Part shown: positions 8,698 through 14,799 of the stretch, in pieces | Layout of the letters: each line of letters opens with the position of its first letter | Position numbering within the stretch: the stretch's first letter is position 1 | Source of the DNA: an uncultured Ruminococcus sp. | Lineage (GTDB): Bacteria; Bacillota_A; Clostridia; Oscillospirales; Acutalibacteraceae | Assembly: GCA_902798605.1 (NCBI GenBank) | Contig: CADBXH010000023.1 | Coordinates: 1-22,024 of the forward strand | Direction of reading: 5' to 3' | DNA length: 22,024 nucleotides | Program-made: the position numbers and the translations under genes | Notes under the pieces: generated by a model | Seen by the model: only the letters and a program-made list of their open reading frames with translations | The model's database searches: none | Told to the model about the DNA's origin: nothing

Positions 8698-9222
8698 TTA
8701 TATAATCGGCTCGGGTGGTAAAAGATAAAGATACGGTGCGGTCAGCAGTGCGAGAACAAAAGAAAATAAAATTTTGTATCCTGTTTTAAGCCCTGTTTTC
8801 TTAAAGCCGAACAAAAGCTGAGCGAGAAAAATCGATATGAACGCGATCAAAACACCGCACAGTATGAATAGAAAGCTGATCTTATCGTAATATGTGTATC
8901 CTTCCGTAGCCTTATAAATACTGAACAAAAGACCGTCTTTTATTCCTCTTGAAAAAACAAATATGTGGATCGGGAAACCGATAAATACAAGGGAAACGGC
9001 TCCGAAATATTTAGCGATAAATCCTGTCAGAAATATCCTGAACGCATTTGTTTTGATAAAATCGCCGCTTATCTTTTTATACAAAATAAAAGAAAGAAGC
9101 AAAATAACGCCCCAGTCAAACACCGAATCAATAAAAACCTGAGCTAATAAATACGGCGTTATCGAAAAAATGATAAAAGCCGGCAATATTGAAGTTCCGT
9201 ATAGCTTATAGTCTTTTTTCAT
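8698..9222 (-). CDS. Multi-pass membrane protein of unknown function (174 aa)
   Basis: About five hydrophobic helices span most of the protein, ending in TAPYLYLLPPEPII. Three in-frame ATGs exist (9231, 9228, 9222). The one at 9222 is chosen because GGACGG lies 9 nt ahead of it, whereas it abuts the first ATG. It is encoded 25 nt downstream of the histidine kinase and is probably co-transcribed. No transporter, peptidase or AgrB-type motif was found, so it is left as unknown. Confidence 0.65.
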   Translation of the reverse strand: MKKDYKLYGTSILPAFIIFSITPYLLAQVFIDSVFDWGVILLLSFILYKKISGDFIKTNAFRIFLTGFIAKYFGAVSLVFIGFPIHIFVFSRGIKDGLLFSIYKATEGYTYYDKISFLFILCGVLIAFISIFLAQLLFGFKKTGLKTGYKILFSFVLALLTAPYLYLLPPEPII

Positions 9223-9247
9223 AATCATCATCCGTCCGAAAATCTAA

Positions 9248-10546
9248 TTATTGACTTACAACGACCGACACCGCAAGCTGATTATTTTCCTCGCTGATTA
9301 TCAGCTCGCCGTTGTATTTATCAGCGATGCTCCTCAAAATCTTAACGCCCTTGCCGTGAAGAGCTTTGTCCTTCTTTGTGGTTTTCAGCTCGGGATTGTC
9401 CGCCAAAATCGAAGCAGCAACATTGTTTTTGCAGACGATCCTGCAAAAAGCCTTGTACTCGCTTATCGTAAGCGACATTTTACGCTGTTCCTTCGGGATA
9501 TTTGCGAGGTAATCTATCGCGTTGTCGCAAAGGTTCGCGACCGCCGATATTATATCTCCATCGCTCATAAATGAGAGCGAGTTCGTGATATCGTATGTAA
9601 AGCCGATCCCGTTCGCCAGCGCCTTGTCGAGCTCGACATTCACGATTGCGTTGAGCGTCGGATTATCGGTATTTATCGGCGTGTAAGCTGTTGTAAGCCG
9701 TTCACTCACGCTGTCGCAGATCTCCTTTGCCTTTTCGTATTCGCCGTTTGAGATAAGCATACTGACCGACATCAGGTCGTTTTTCATATCGTGCTTGACC
9801 GCCGATATCTTTTCAATCTGTTCGTTCGTGCTGAGCACCGAGCTTTTGTAAAGCTCCTCGCGCTGACGGCTCAGCATAAGGTCAGCCTTAACGTCCGAAT
9901 CCTTGCCGACCTTTATCAGCAGATACCAGAAAATTACGACTATGACCGCCGTACTGACGGTGATGATCGTTATGTAGATTTCGACGTCGAATTGGAATTC
10001 CGACGCCTCAAGCGCCAGCATAGCCGACATACCGACCGTGCAGGTGAGCAGCGGAATAACGAAAAACGCTAGGATATCAGATTGCCTGCGCATATTTACC
10101 CTGCCTTTTCCGAAGCGGTAGATCAAGAAAAGGAACGCGCAGTATCCGGCGTTTGCCGCCAGTAAGATCATACAGCGTGATAATCCTGTCTTTTCGTTGA
10201 ACGGCATACTTCCGAACGCGCTCATAACGCTCACGGTGAGATAGGCTATCAGGATATTCGACACCGCCATCGGGATGACGATCCGCATAAACAGCCTGCC
10301 GCGCAAAAATATTACCGAGTACAGCACCAATATAAATACCGTGACTGTGTAGTACAAAAAGTGGTATGTCATATTATTTACGGTAAATACCGCCGCGACC
10401 GCGAGCATTATCGCGGACGTCACAGCAAACGGCACTATCCTCAGCGCCTTTCCCTCCGGCTTGTCAAAGAACAGATACAAAAAGCCGATTAACATAAAAA
10501 GCTGGATGAAATTTGAAGCAATCTCTACGGCTAAACCGATACTCAT
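9248..10546 (-). CDS. AgrC-like GHKL sensor histidine kinase
   Basis: This 432-residue protein has about six N-terminal transmembrane helices (residues ~10-212), a linker helix and a GHKL kinase core. The core shows an H-box with His252 in VKHDMKNDL, an N-box NLCDNAID (338-345) and a G-box HGKGVKIL (397-404). This layout is that of AgrC/quorum-type kinases that detect peptides or other membrane signals and phosphorylate a LytTR regulator. The start at 10546 is chosen because its ATG overlaps the TAA of the regulator stub by one base; a start at 10564 would overlap more. The kinase looks intact, but the adjacent regulator is destroyed, so its phosphotransfer partner must be elsewhere or missing. 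Three membrane proteins and a PstS-like protein follow in the same operon. Confidence 0.88.
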   Translation of the reverse strand: MSIGLAVEIASNFIQLFMLIGFLYLFFDKPEGKALRIVPFAVTSAIMLAVAAVFTVNNMTYHFLYYTVTVFILVLYSVIFLRGRLFMRIVIPMAVSNILIAYLTVSVMSAFGSMPFNEKTGLSRCMILLAANAGYCAFLFLIYRFGKGRVNMRRQSDILAFFVIPLLTCTVGMSAMLALEASEFQFDVEIYITIITVSTAVIVVIFWYLLIKVGKDSDVKADLMLSRQREELYKSSVLSTNEQIEKISAVKHDMKNDLMSVSMLISNGEYEKAKEICDSVSERLTTAYTPINTDNPTLNAIVNVELDKALANGIGFTYDITNSLSFMSDGDIISAVANLCDNAIDYLANIPKEQRKMSLTISEYKAFCRIVCKNNVAASILADNPELKTTKKDKALHGKGVKILRSIADKYNGELIISEENNQLAVSVVVSQ

Positions 10547-10617
10547 TACGCGTTCACCATCCATTCAAAAAAGCGTTTTCTTACTTCGTCGTGATATTTG
10601 CGGCTAAGCGGTGAGTA
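10546..10617 (-). pseudogene. LytTR response regulator, 3' stub only
   Basis: The last 23 codons (YSPLSRKYHDEVRKRFFEWM...) match the typical end of LytTR DNA-binding domains, where SR-x-Y is followed by an RRFFEWM-like helix. The frame is blocked upstream by TGA within IS-derived sequence. The stop codon overlaps the kinase start (TAATG), the normal regulator-kinase coupling. The receiver domain and most of LytTR are gone. Confidence 0.7.
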
Positions 10618-10781
10618 ATTGGGTCAAGCTTAAGTTTGCTGCCATGAATTTGAAAAAATACGCGATACACAAAGATTATGATAGGAAGCGAAGGGAATAC
10701 TATGACAGATTTTCATCTGCGTTTTTGTGTTTGGCAACTTTGATTATGAAACAAGTAAAACCCGAAATCCAGTTATCCTGA
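10617..10781 (+). mobile_element. IS transposase 3' fragment (IS5/IS1182-like tail)
   Basis: The plus strand reads NWVKLKFAAMNLKKYAIHKD... to a TGA at 10779-10781. The motif LKFAAMNLKK is typical of the C-terminal end of DDE transposases of the IS5/IS1182 groups. All upstream catalytic parts are missing, and the sequence changes abruptly into the response regulator stub at about 10617. The remaining tail fixes the position of a deletion that joined an IS element to the regulator gene. Family placement rests on a short motif. Confidence 0.6.
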
Positions 10782-10795
10782 ATTTCGGGTTTTTC
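10757..10795 (+). terminator. Terminator overlapping the transposase stop
   Basis: AAAACCCGAAAT (10757-10768) pairs with ATTTCGGGTTTT (10782-10793), followed by further T. The CAG/CTG pair extends the stem inward after a mismatch. Confidence 0.8.
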
Positions 10796-10806
10796 TACAG
10801 ACTGAG

Positions 10807-10834
10807 AAAACCCGAGTTTAGGCTCGGGTTTTTT
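10807..10834. terminator. Second terminator before the sigma factor
   Basis: AAAACCCGAG (10807-10816) and CTCGGGTTTT (10823-10832) form a stem with a 6-nt loop, ending in a TTTTTT run. It shares the AAAACCCGA arm with the terminator just upstream. Confidence 0.8.
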
Positions 10835-10872
10835 ATGTGAAAAAAATTTTTTTTGAAAAATTTAAATTTAAA

Positions 10873-10898
10873 TGAAACCAAAACGCCGTTTAATGTGT
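10873..10898 (+). promoter_or_regulatory. Possible ECF-type promoter
   Basis: TGAAAC (10873-10878), a 16-nt spacer and GTGT (10895-10898) resemble ECF promoters with an AAC-containing -35 box. This would fit autoregulation of the ECF sigma gene that starts 24 nt later. No good sigma-A promoter is seen here. The -10 match is weak. Confidence 0.35.
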
Positions 10899-10921
10899 TT
10901 TATTAGTGAGGGGTGATAATT

Positions 10922-11401
10922 ATGTCGGAAACGTTATTTGCCGGGCTGACGTTTGAACAGACCGTGCGAAAATACTCGCAGACTGTTGCCGGAGTATGCG
11001 TAATGCATCTGCAGAATTACGCGGACGCCGAGGACTGCTACCAAAACGTATTTTTGGCGCTGCTCAGCAAAGCCCCCGAATTTTCCGACGAAAATCACCT
11101 TAAAGCCTGGCTGATTCGCGTTTCGATTAATGAATGCAAATTATACATAAGAAATAACAGGCGATTTATCTCCCTTGAAAGCCTAAAGAAAGAACCTGTC
11201 AGTTTCCCTGAGGATTCCGGCGATTTGTCATGGGCGCTTTTAAAGACCCCTCAAAAGTACCGTGATGTGCTTTACCTTTACTACAGTGAACAGTACAAGG
11301 TAAGCGAAATCGCCGATATCCTCAAATTAAACGAGAATACGGTCAAGACACGCCTAAAACGCGGAAGAGCTATACTAAGGTCTTTTTACGGAGGTGATTG
11401 A
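10922..11401 (+). CDS. ECF RNA polymerase sigma factor
   Basis: This 159-residue protein contains sigma region 2 (DAEDCYQNVFLALL at ~35-48 and HLKAWLIRVSINECKLYIRN) and region 4 (KYRDVLYLYYSEQYKVSEIADILK, then NENTVKTRLKRGRAIL at ~137-152). It lacks regions 1 and 3, as ECF factors do. The ATG at 10922 follows GAGGGGTG by about 7 nt, so the GTG at 10913 is rejected. The next gene starts one nucleotide after its stop with a shared GGAGGTG ribosome site, indicating translational coupling with its partner. ECF factors redirect RNA polymerase to a small regulon in response to envelope signals; the secreted dockerin gene downstream could be a target. Confidence 0.9.
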   Translation: MSETLFAGLTFEQTVRKYSQTVAGVCVMHLQNYADAEDCYQNVFLALLSKAPEFSDENHLKAWLIRVSINECKLYIRNNRRFISLESLKKEPVSFPEDSGDLSWALLKTPQKYRDVLYLYYSEQYKVSEIADILKLNENTVKTRLKRGRAILRSFYGGD

Positions 11402-11402
11402 G

Positions 11403-12326
11403 ATGGTCGAGATAAGATTTGATTATATTAAGAACTTCGATGTACCCGAAAGCTGGATCGAAGGCGTGCTTGATAAGTCTTTGGAAAAGAAGAAAAAGAC
11501 TTTGCTTCCGTTGCCCCGAAGAATTTATTACTATGCGGCAGGGATCGCAGCTTGCGTTGTTATTGCTGTTGCGGTCAGTTTATCGCTGATGTTCGGAATC
11601 GGTAAAGATGTTAATATGATAAACCCGAACGGTGATAATGCTTATCATATTGAAGGCTCGACCGATGAAACTTACACGACGGATTCAAACGGGAATCCTC
11701 TGCCTAAAGAAAACCTGCCGCGGATTTTCGGCGGAGATAATGAAAGCTCAACACTTGTCACCGAGCCGACTGAAACGGATGCTAACGGAAATCCTAAACA
11801 AAAATCAAAGCAGAAAAGCACTTCTCCGCCAAGCGGAAGAAGGTCAAAAAGGAATACCCCGACCGGCTCAAACTCATCTTCCTCCGATGCGGAGTATTTT
11901 GAACCGGGGGAGGACGAGACTCCGGGAGAAAATATCAGCGAGCCCCCCGAAGAGCCGTCGACCGTTATACCTACGCCTGCGGAGCCAAACACAGAGATGC
12001 CGACCACTCAGACGCCTTGGACAAAACCCGAAGAGGAGGATCCAAACGTTCAATACACTACGGCAGACCCTAACGCGGAAAGATATTATAAATATTCCGC
12101 TTTAGTATTTAACGGCAGGGCAAAGGGAGACGTGTACTTCAAGCTTACGGATCAAAACGGAACGGTTTTAGCCAACGGCATGGTTACGGATAAAACCCCG
12201 GAAAACGGCAAAACACGGATTTCTTACAGCGTTTTTATGAGGCGAAAAGCCGGCAATACCTACACATGGCTTTTCTATGACTCCAATGGAACGGTAATAA
12301 AGCAGGGATCGTTCTATATACGTTAA
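11403..12326 (+). CDS. Probable anti-sigma factor with extracellular domain
   Basis: This 307-residue protein has a short cytoplasmic part (1-42, FDVPESWIEGVLDK) and one transmembrane helix (about 43-66). A long low-complexity outer linker rich in Thr, Ser, Pro, Glu and Asn (about 70-220) leads to a compact C-terminal beta-rich domain (about 225-307). The single-TM layout and coupling to an ECF sigma gene are those of anti-sigma or sensor partners. No zinc-binding HxxxCxxC motif is present, so it is not a classic ZAS protein. The start at 11403 follows GGAGGTG by 6 nt. A PESWIE-like N-terminus is, as I recall, common in such partners from Ruminococcus. The outer domain could sense an extracellular ligand; this is inference. 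Confidence 0.7.
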   Translation: MVEIRFDYIKNFDVPESWIEGVLDKSLEKKKKTLLPLPRRIYYYAAGIAACVVIAVAVSLSLMFGIGKDVNMINPNGDNAYHIEGSTDETYTTDSNGNPLPKENLPRIFGGDNESSTLVTEPTETDANGNPKQKSKQKSTSPPSGRRSKRNTPTGSNSSSSDAEYFEPGEDETPGENISEPPEEPSTVIPTPAEPNTEMPTTQTPWTKPEEEDPNVQYTTADPNAERYYKYSALVFNGRAKGDVYFKLTDQNGTVLANGMVTDKTPENGKTRISYSVFMRRKAGNTYTWLFYDSNGTVIKQGSFYIR

Positions 12327-12332
12327 AAACAC

Positions 12333-12361
12333 TTGCAACCGTTGGGTAAAAAGACTATAAT
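12333..12361 (+). promoter_or_regulatory. Sigma-A-like promoter for the dockerin gene
   Basis: TTGCAA (12333-12338), a 17-nt spacer and TATAAT (12356-12361) lie 72 nt before the dockerin gene start, just after the anti-sigma gene stop. This separates the dockerin gene from the sigma operon at least in part. Confidence 0.7.
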
Positions 12362-12372
12362 TAAATCAGAAA

Positions 12373-12397
12373 GCGGAGGGTGAGAGATTATCTCCGC
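12373..12397 (+). promoter_or_regulatory. 5'-UTR hairpin ahead of the dockerin gene
   Basis: GCGGAG (12373-12378) can pair with CTCCGC (12392-12397) in the predicted leader. The enclosed loop contains GGTGAG, which resembles the real ribosome site AAAGGGTGAG nearer the start. No known riboswitch was recognised. Confidence 0.35.
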
Positions 12398-12433
12398 AAA
12401 AGATAAATAATATAAAATGAAAGGGTGAGAACT

Positions 12434-13882
12434 ATGAAAAAGCTATTAGCGATTATTCTGACTGCCGCGCTGTTATCCTGCGCGTTCATTATCCCCGTAA
12501 GCGCGGTTGATGACGCCGAGAATGAAAATTGGCTATACTTGGATGCGTTCAAAGAAAAGTATGTAGACAATGAAGATTTTGGCGGCGCAGAGCTTCTGTG
12601 CTATGAAGAGCTGTATTATTGCAAGGACTACAAGGGCGATGTTTTGTGGGTGTTTATCCACGCTCAGATCAATATGTTCCTCGAGGAGTGTGTTGACAAA
12701 GATTTTTGCCGCGTTCACGTCAGACAGGCAAATCTCTACGTTCCGTTTGAGTACGGCTATGGCGTATATGATGTCAGAGAGGACAAATTCTATGACATTA
12801 CCGAAGTGTGTCATTATAATGAAACTCACACCACGCCAAAGTATCAATCTGCCGTTGATTATTTCAGAGAATACTACAAGCCTGAAAAAATGGTTCTCGG
12901 TATGTTCTATAATCAGTACCTAAAGGACGAATATCCCGGCTATGCCGATACGGTCATAGCTGAGCATGTAAGTGTGTATAACGAGCTTTATTATCATTAT
13001 AAAGGCGAGAATTACACAAATATGGACTGGATTCTCGTAAGGGCGCGGATAGGTGATTGTTCTCCTGTTGATATGGATTTTGATTTAGGCAACGTCAATA
13101 TCTTCCAGACCAACGAGTATTATCCGTTTACTTACAGCTTAGGCGTATACGATTGCAAGGAATGCCGCTTCTACGACGTTAAGGACGTTTGGAATTCCGG
13201 CAAATACGAAGGCTTGCCCGAGCAGTTCAAGAGATTCTACGTTCCAGACAATCAGTTTGAGGACGAGTTCTTCGATGCTTGGGGTTGGGCATTTATGGAA
13301 GGTGCCGATGATGAGAACTTTGATAAGGGCAGCTATTATAAAGAGCTTTATCATCACTATTCCGAGACAGGCGATATCGACTGGGTATTTGTTTACGGCA
13401 CAACCGAATGTTCTGAACCGATGATTTGTTATTTTCAGGTCGGAAACCGCCTAATCAATACTCCTAACGCGCTGATCCCGTTTTCGTTAGGCTATGGTAT
13501 CTATGATGTTGAGGAAAACAAATTCTATGATATCACCCTAGTTTGGAAAAATGAGAAATACAAAGAGGCAGTAAAGCAGTTTGAAAAAGAATGTGACAAC
13601 GGCTTTGTCGATTACACCGCGTTGGTCAAAATCGGTGATATGAATAATGACGGATACATCACCGTGGGAGACGCTACATATCTGCAAAAATGTCTTGCGG
13701 GACTTGAAGATTATCCCGTAACACCCGAGCTGCAGATATTTATTGACCAAAAGGTAGGAAATGATCCCAGTGGATATGAGACCTTTAATATCAACGATTT
13801 CTATGATGTAAATAAGGACGGTACGGTTTCTATCGGTGACGCAACAAAGCTACAGAGAATAACAGCTGAATTTGACAGCTAA
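12434..13882 (+). CDS. Secreted protein with three internal repeats and a type I dockerin domain
   Basis: The start at 12434 follows AAAGGGTG and gives a clear signal peptide (MKKLLAIILTAALLSCAF..., cleavage likely near VSA-VDD). The mature protein has three repeats of about 115 residues. Each has an ELYY/ELYH motif, a DxxWVF/ILV stretch, then G-Y/L-GVYD...FYDI/V. They match no family I recognise. The C-terminus (~400-482) is a type I dockerin with two calcium-binding repeats: DMNNDGYITVGDATYLQK and DVNKDGTVSIGDATKLQ. Dockerins bind cohesins on scaffoldins, so this is probably a cellulosome-like or cell-surface component. Total length is 482 residues. No glycosidase motif is visible, so the repeats may be binding modules. 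A strong terminator follows. Confidence 0.85.
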   Translation: MKKLLAIILTAALLSCAFIIPVSAVDDAENENWLYLDAFKEKYVDNEDFGGAELLCYEELYYCKDYKGDVLWVFIHAQINMFLEECVDKDFCRVHVRQANLYVPFEYGYGVYDVREDKFYDITEVCHYNETHTTPKYQSAVDYFREYYKPEKMVLGMFYNQYLKDEYPGYADTVIAEHVSVYNELYYHYKGENYTNMDWILVRARIGDCSPVDMDFDLGNVNIFQTNEYYPFTYSLGVYDCKECRFYDVKDVWNSGKYEGLPEQFKRFYVPDNQFEDEFFDAWGWAFMEGADDENFDKGSYYKELYHHYSETGDIDWVFVYGTTECSEPMICYFQVGNRLINTPNALIPFSLGYGIYDVEENKFYDITLVWKNEKYKEAVKQFEKECDNGFVDYTALVKIGDMNNDGYITVGDATYLQKCLAGLEDYPVTPELQIFIDQKVGNDPSGYETFNINDFYDVNKDGTVSIGDATKLQRITAEFDS

Positions 13883-13919
13883 AAATATTAACCTCCTTTG
13901 ATGAAAAATCGAACTCCAT

Positions 13920-13952
13920 GCGCCGCGGCAAACAGCTGCGGCGCGGTTTTTT
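13920..13952 (+). terminator. Strong terminator after the dockerin gene
   Basis: GCGCCGCGGC (13920-13929) pairs with GCTGCGGCGC (13935-13944) with one G-U pair, a 5-nt loop and a TTTTTT tract at 13947-13952. Confidence 0.92.
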
Positions 13953-13963
13953 GTTATGCGAAA

Positions 13964-13984
13964 ACCCCCGATTGTATCGGGGGT
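13964..13984. terminator. Perfect GC-rich hairpin, terminator or IS200 left-end structure
   Basis: ACCCCCGAT (13964-13972) and ATCGGGGGT (13976-13984) are perfect inverted repeats with a TGT loop. A run of T lies on the minus-strand side, so it can stop transcription entering from the right. Because it lies just before an IS200-type tnpA leader, it may instead be the structured left end of the element, which is known to block read-through in IS200. Confidence 0.6.
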
Positions 13985-14015
13985 TCTAGTTAGCTTAAGC
14001 GGTACACAAAAAATA

Positions 14016-14072
14016 CTCCTTCTGATATAATGGAAGTGCGGTTTGGCAACTGCACAAAAGGATCAGAAGGAG
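14016..14072 (+). promoter_or_regulatory. SD-sequestering leader hairpin of tnpA
   Basis: CTCCTTCTGAT (14016-14026) pairs perfectly with ATCAGAAGGAG (14062-14072), which contains most of the AAGGAGGT ribosome site at 14067-14074. An inner hairpin (GTGCGGTT/AACTGCAC) stacks inside. In Salmonella IS200 a similar leader structure hides the ribosome site and keeps transposase low; the same control is inferred here. A TATAAT-like box at 14026-14031 lies inside the left arm, so transcripts starting downstream of it may lack that arm. Confidence 0.75.
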
Positions 14073-14078
14073 GTCAGC

Positions 14079-14508
14079 ATGCATGACAATAATAGTTTAG
14101 CACATACGAGTTGGAATTGCAAATATCATATAGTGTTTGCACCGAAGTATAGGCGGAAAGTGTTCTATGGACAGTACAGGGAAGAAATAGGAAAAATACT
14201 GCGAGAATTATGTGAATGGAAAGGTACACATAATAGAGGCAGAAGTATGTGTAGATCATATCCATATGTTTGTAGAAATACCGCCAAAGATGAGCGTGTC
14301 GGGATTTATGGGATTTTTGAAAGGAAAGAGTAGTATAATCATACATCAAAGGCACGGGAACCTGAAGTATAAATACGGGAACAGGACATTTTGGTGCAGA
14401 GGATATTATGTAGACACAGTAGGAAAGAATGCAAAAAGAATAGAAGAATACATAAAGAACCAACTGAAAGAAGATCAAATAAATGATCAAATGACAATCA
14501 GAGGATAG
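14079..14508 (+). pseudogene. tnpA: IS200 TnpA (Y1 HUH transposase), frameshifted
   Basis: The start at 14079 follows AAGGAGGT. Frame 3 encodes SWNCKYHIVFAPKYRRK to LCEWKG, and frame 1 continues VHIIEAEVCVDHIHMFVEIP...FWCRGYYVDTVG to the TAG at 14506-14508. The HUH pair (HIH) and the catalytic tyrosine region (YYVDTVG) are both present. Inserting two bases near 14223 restores one frame of 143 residues, the usual TnpA length. As read, the gene cannot make full-length enzyme, so it is a dead copy unless the shift is an error. TnpA cuts single-stranded DNA at the hairpin-marked ends. Confidence 0.85.
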
Positions 14509-14512
14509 GACG

Positions 14513-14627
14513 ACCCGTTCACGGGTAGCAAGTAGGAGTCGCAAGTGTCGGACTGCAAGGCGCCTTAAGGCGCGGCAAGTAAAAAAGCCTTTAAGGCGCA
14601 TAAGAAAATCCACCGGCCGGTGGATTT
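14513..14627. repeat. Structured right end: short direct repeats and palindromes
   Basis: After tnpA there are a hairpin (ACCCG/CGGGT, 14513-14526) and GCAAG(T) units at 14528, 14541, 14555 and 14575. A perfect palindrome GCGCCTTAAGGCGC lies at 14560-14573 and a related GCCTTTAAGGC at 14587-14597. A perfect 22-bp palindrome centred on CCGGCCGG spans 14606-14627. Right ends of IS200 elements contain such structures; the 22-bp palindrome may be a terminator or chromosomal. Confidence 0.65.
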
Positions 14628-14679
14628 ATTATTCCATCAGATATCAAATCTGCATAAACAATAAATTAAATATATACAC

Positions 14680-14738
14680 TTAATTTAATCAAAAATCGAA
14701 AAATGATTAAATTAACCGTTGACAAATGATTATTTTAA
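14680..14738. promoter_or_regulatory. Candidate operator array upstream of the Fic gene
   Basis: TTAATTTAATCA (14680-14691) and TGATTAAATTAA (14704-14715) are perfect 12-bp inverted repeats with a 12-nt spacer, ending 3 nt before the -35 box. A third, slightly different copy (TGATTATTTTAA, 14727-14738) lies between -35 and -10. The spacing suggests repressor binding, possibly by the winged-helix tail of the Fic protein. Confidence 0.6.
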
Positions 14739-14748
14739 GATGTATAAT
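14719..14748 (+). promoter_or_regulatory. Promoter of the Fic-hsd operon
   Basis: TTGACA (14719-14724), an 18-nt spacer and TATAAT (14743-14748) lie 52 nt before the Fic start. It is the only strong promoter seen ahead of the Fic, hsdM, hsdS and abiH genes. Confidence 0.85.
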
Positions 14749-14799
14749 TAATTATATCATTTGGGAGAATATGATAAAGATGAAGAAGGAAGTGATATA

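Larger units (their letters stand above)
13985..14627 (+). mobile_element. IS200-type insertion sequence (approximate limits)
   Basis: A single Y1 transposase gene without tnpB is flanked by hairpins rather than terminal inverted repeats, as in the IS200 branch of IS200/IS605 elements. The limits are set by the structured sequences on each side and are approximate, because these elements leave no target duplication. Confidence 0.6.

Noticed and set aside
8698..9222. AgrB-like peptide-processing protease next to the AgrC-like kinase
   Set aside because: No His-Cys catalytic pair or AgrD-like small peptide gene is visible.
12373..12397. Riboswitch in the dockerin leader
   Set aside because: Only one 6-bp stem is present with no conserved aptamer core; kept as a simple hairpin.
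14528..14580. GCAAG repeats as a CRISPR-like array
   Set aside because: Units are only 5-6 nt with uneven 8-15 nt gaps, and no cas genes are present.
14074..14613. Minus-strand 179-codon ORF over the IS200 gene
   Set aside because: It is the complement of a clear transposase and its palindromic flank; the protein is low complexity with no family resemblance.
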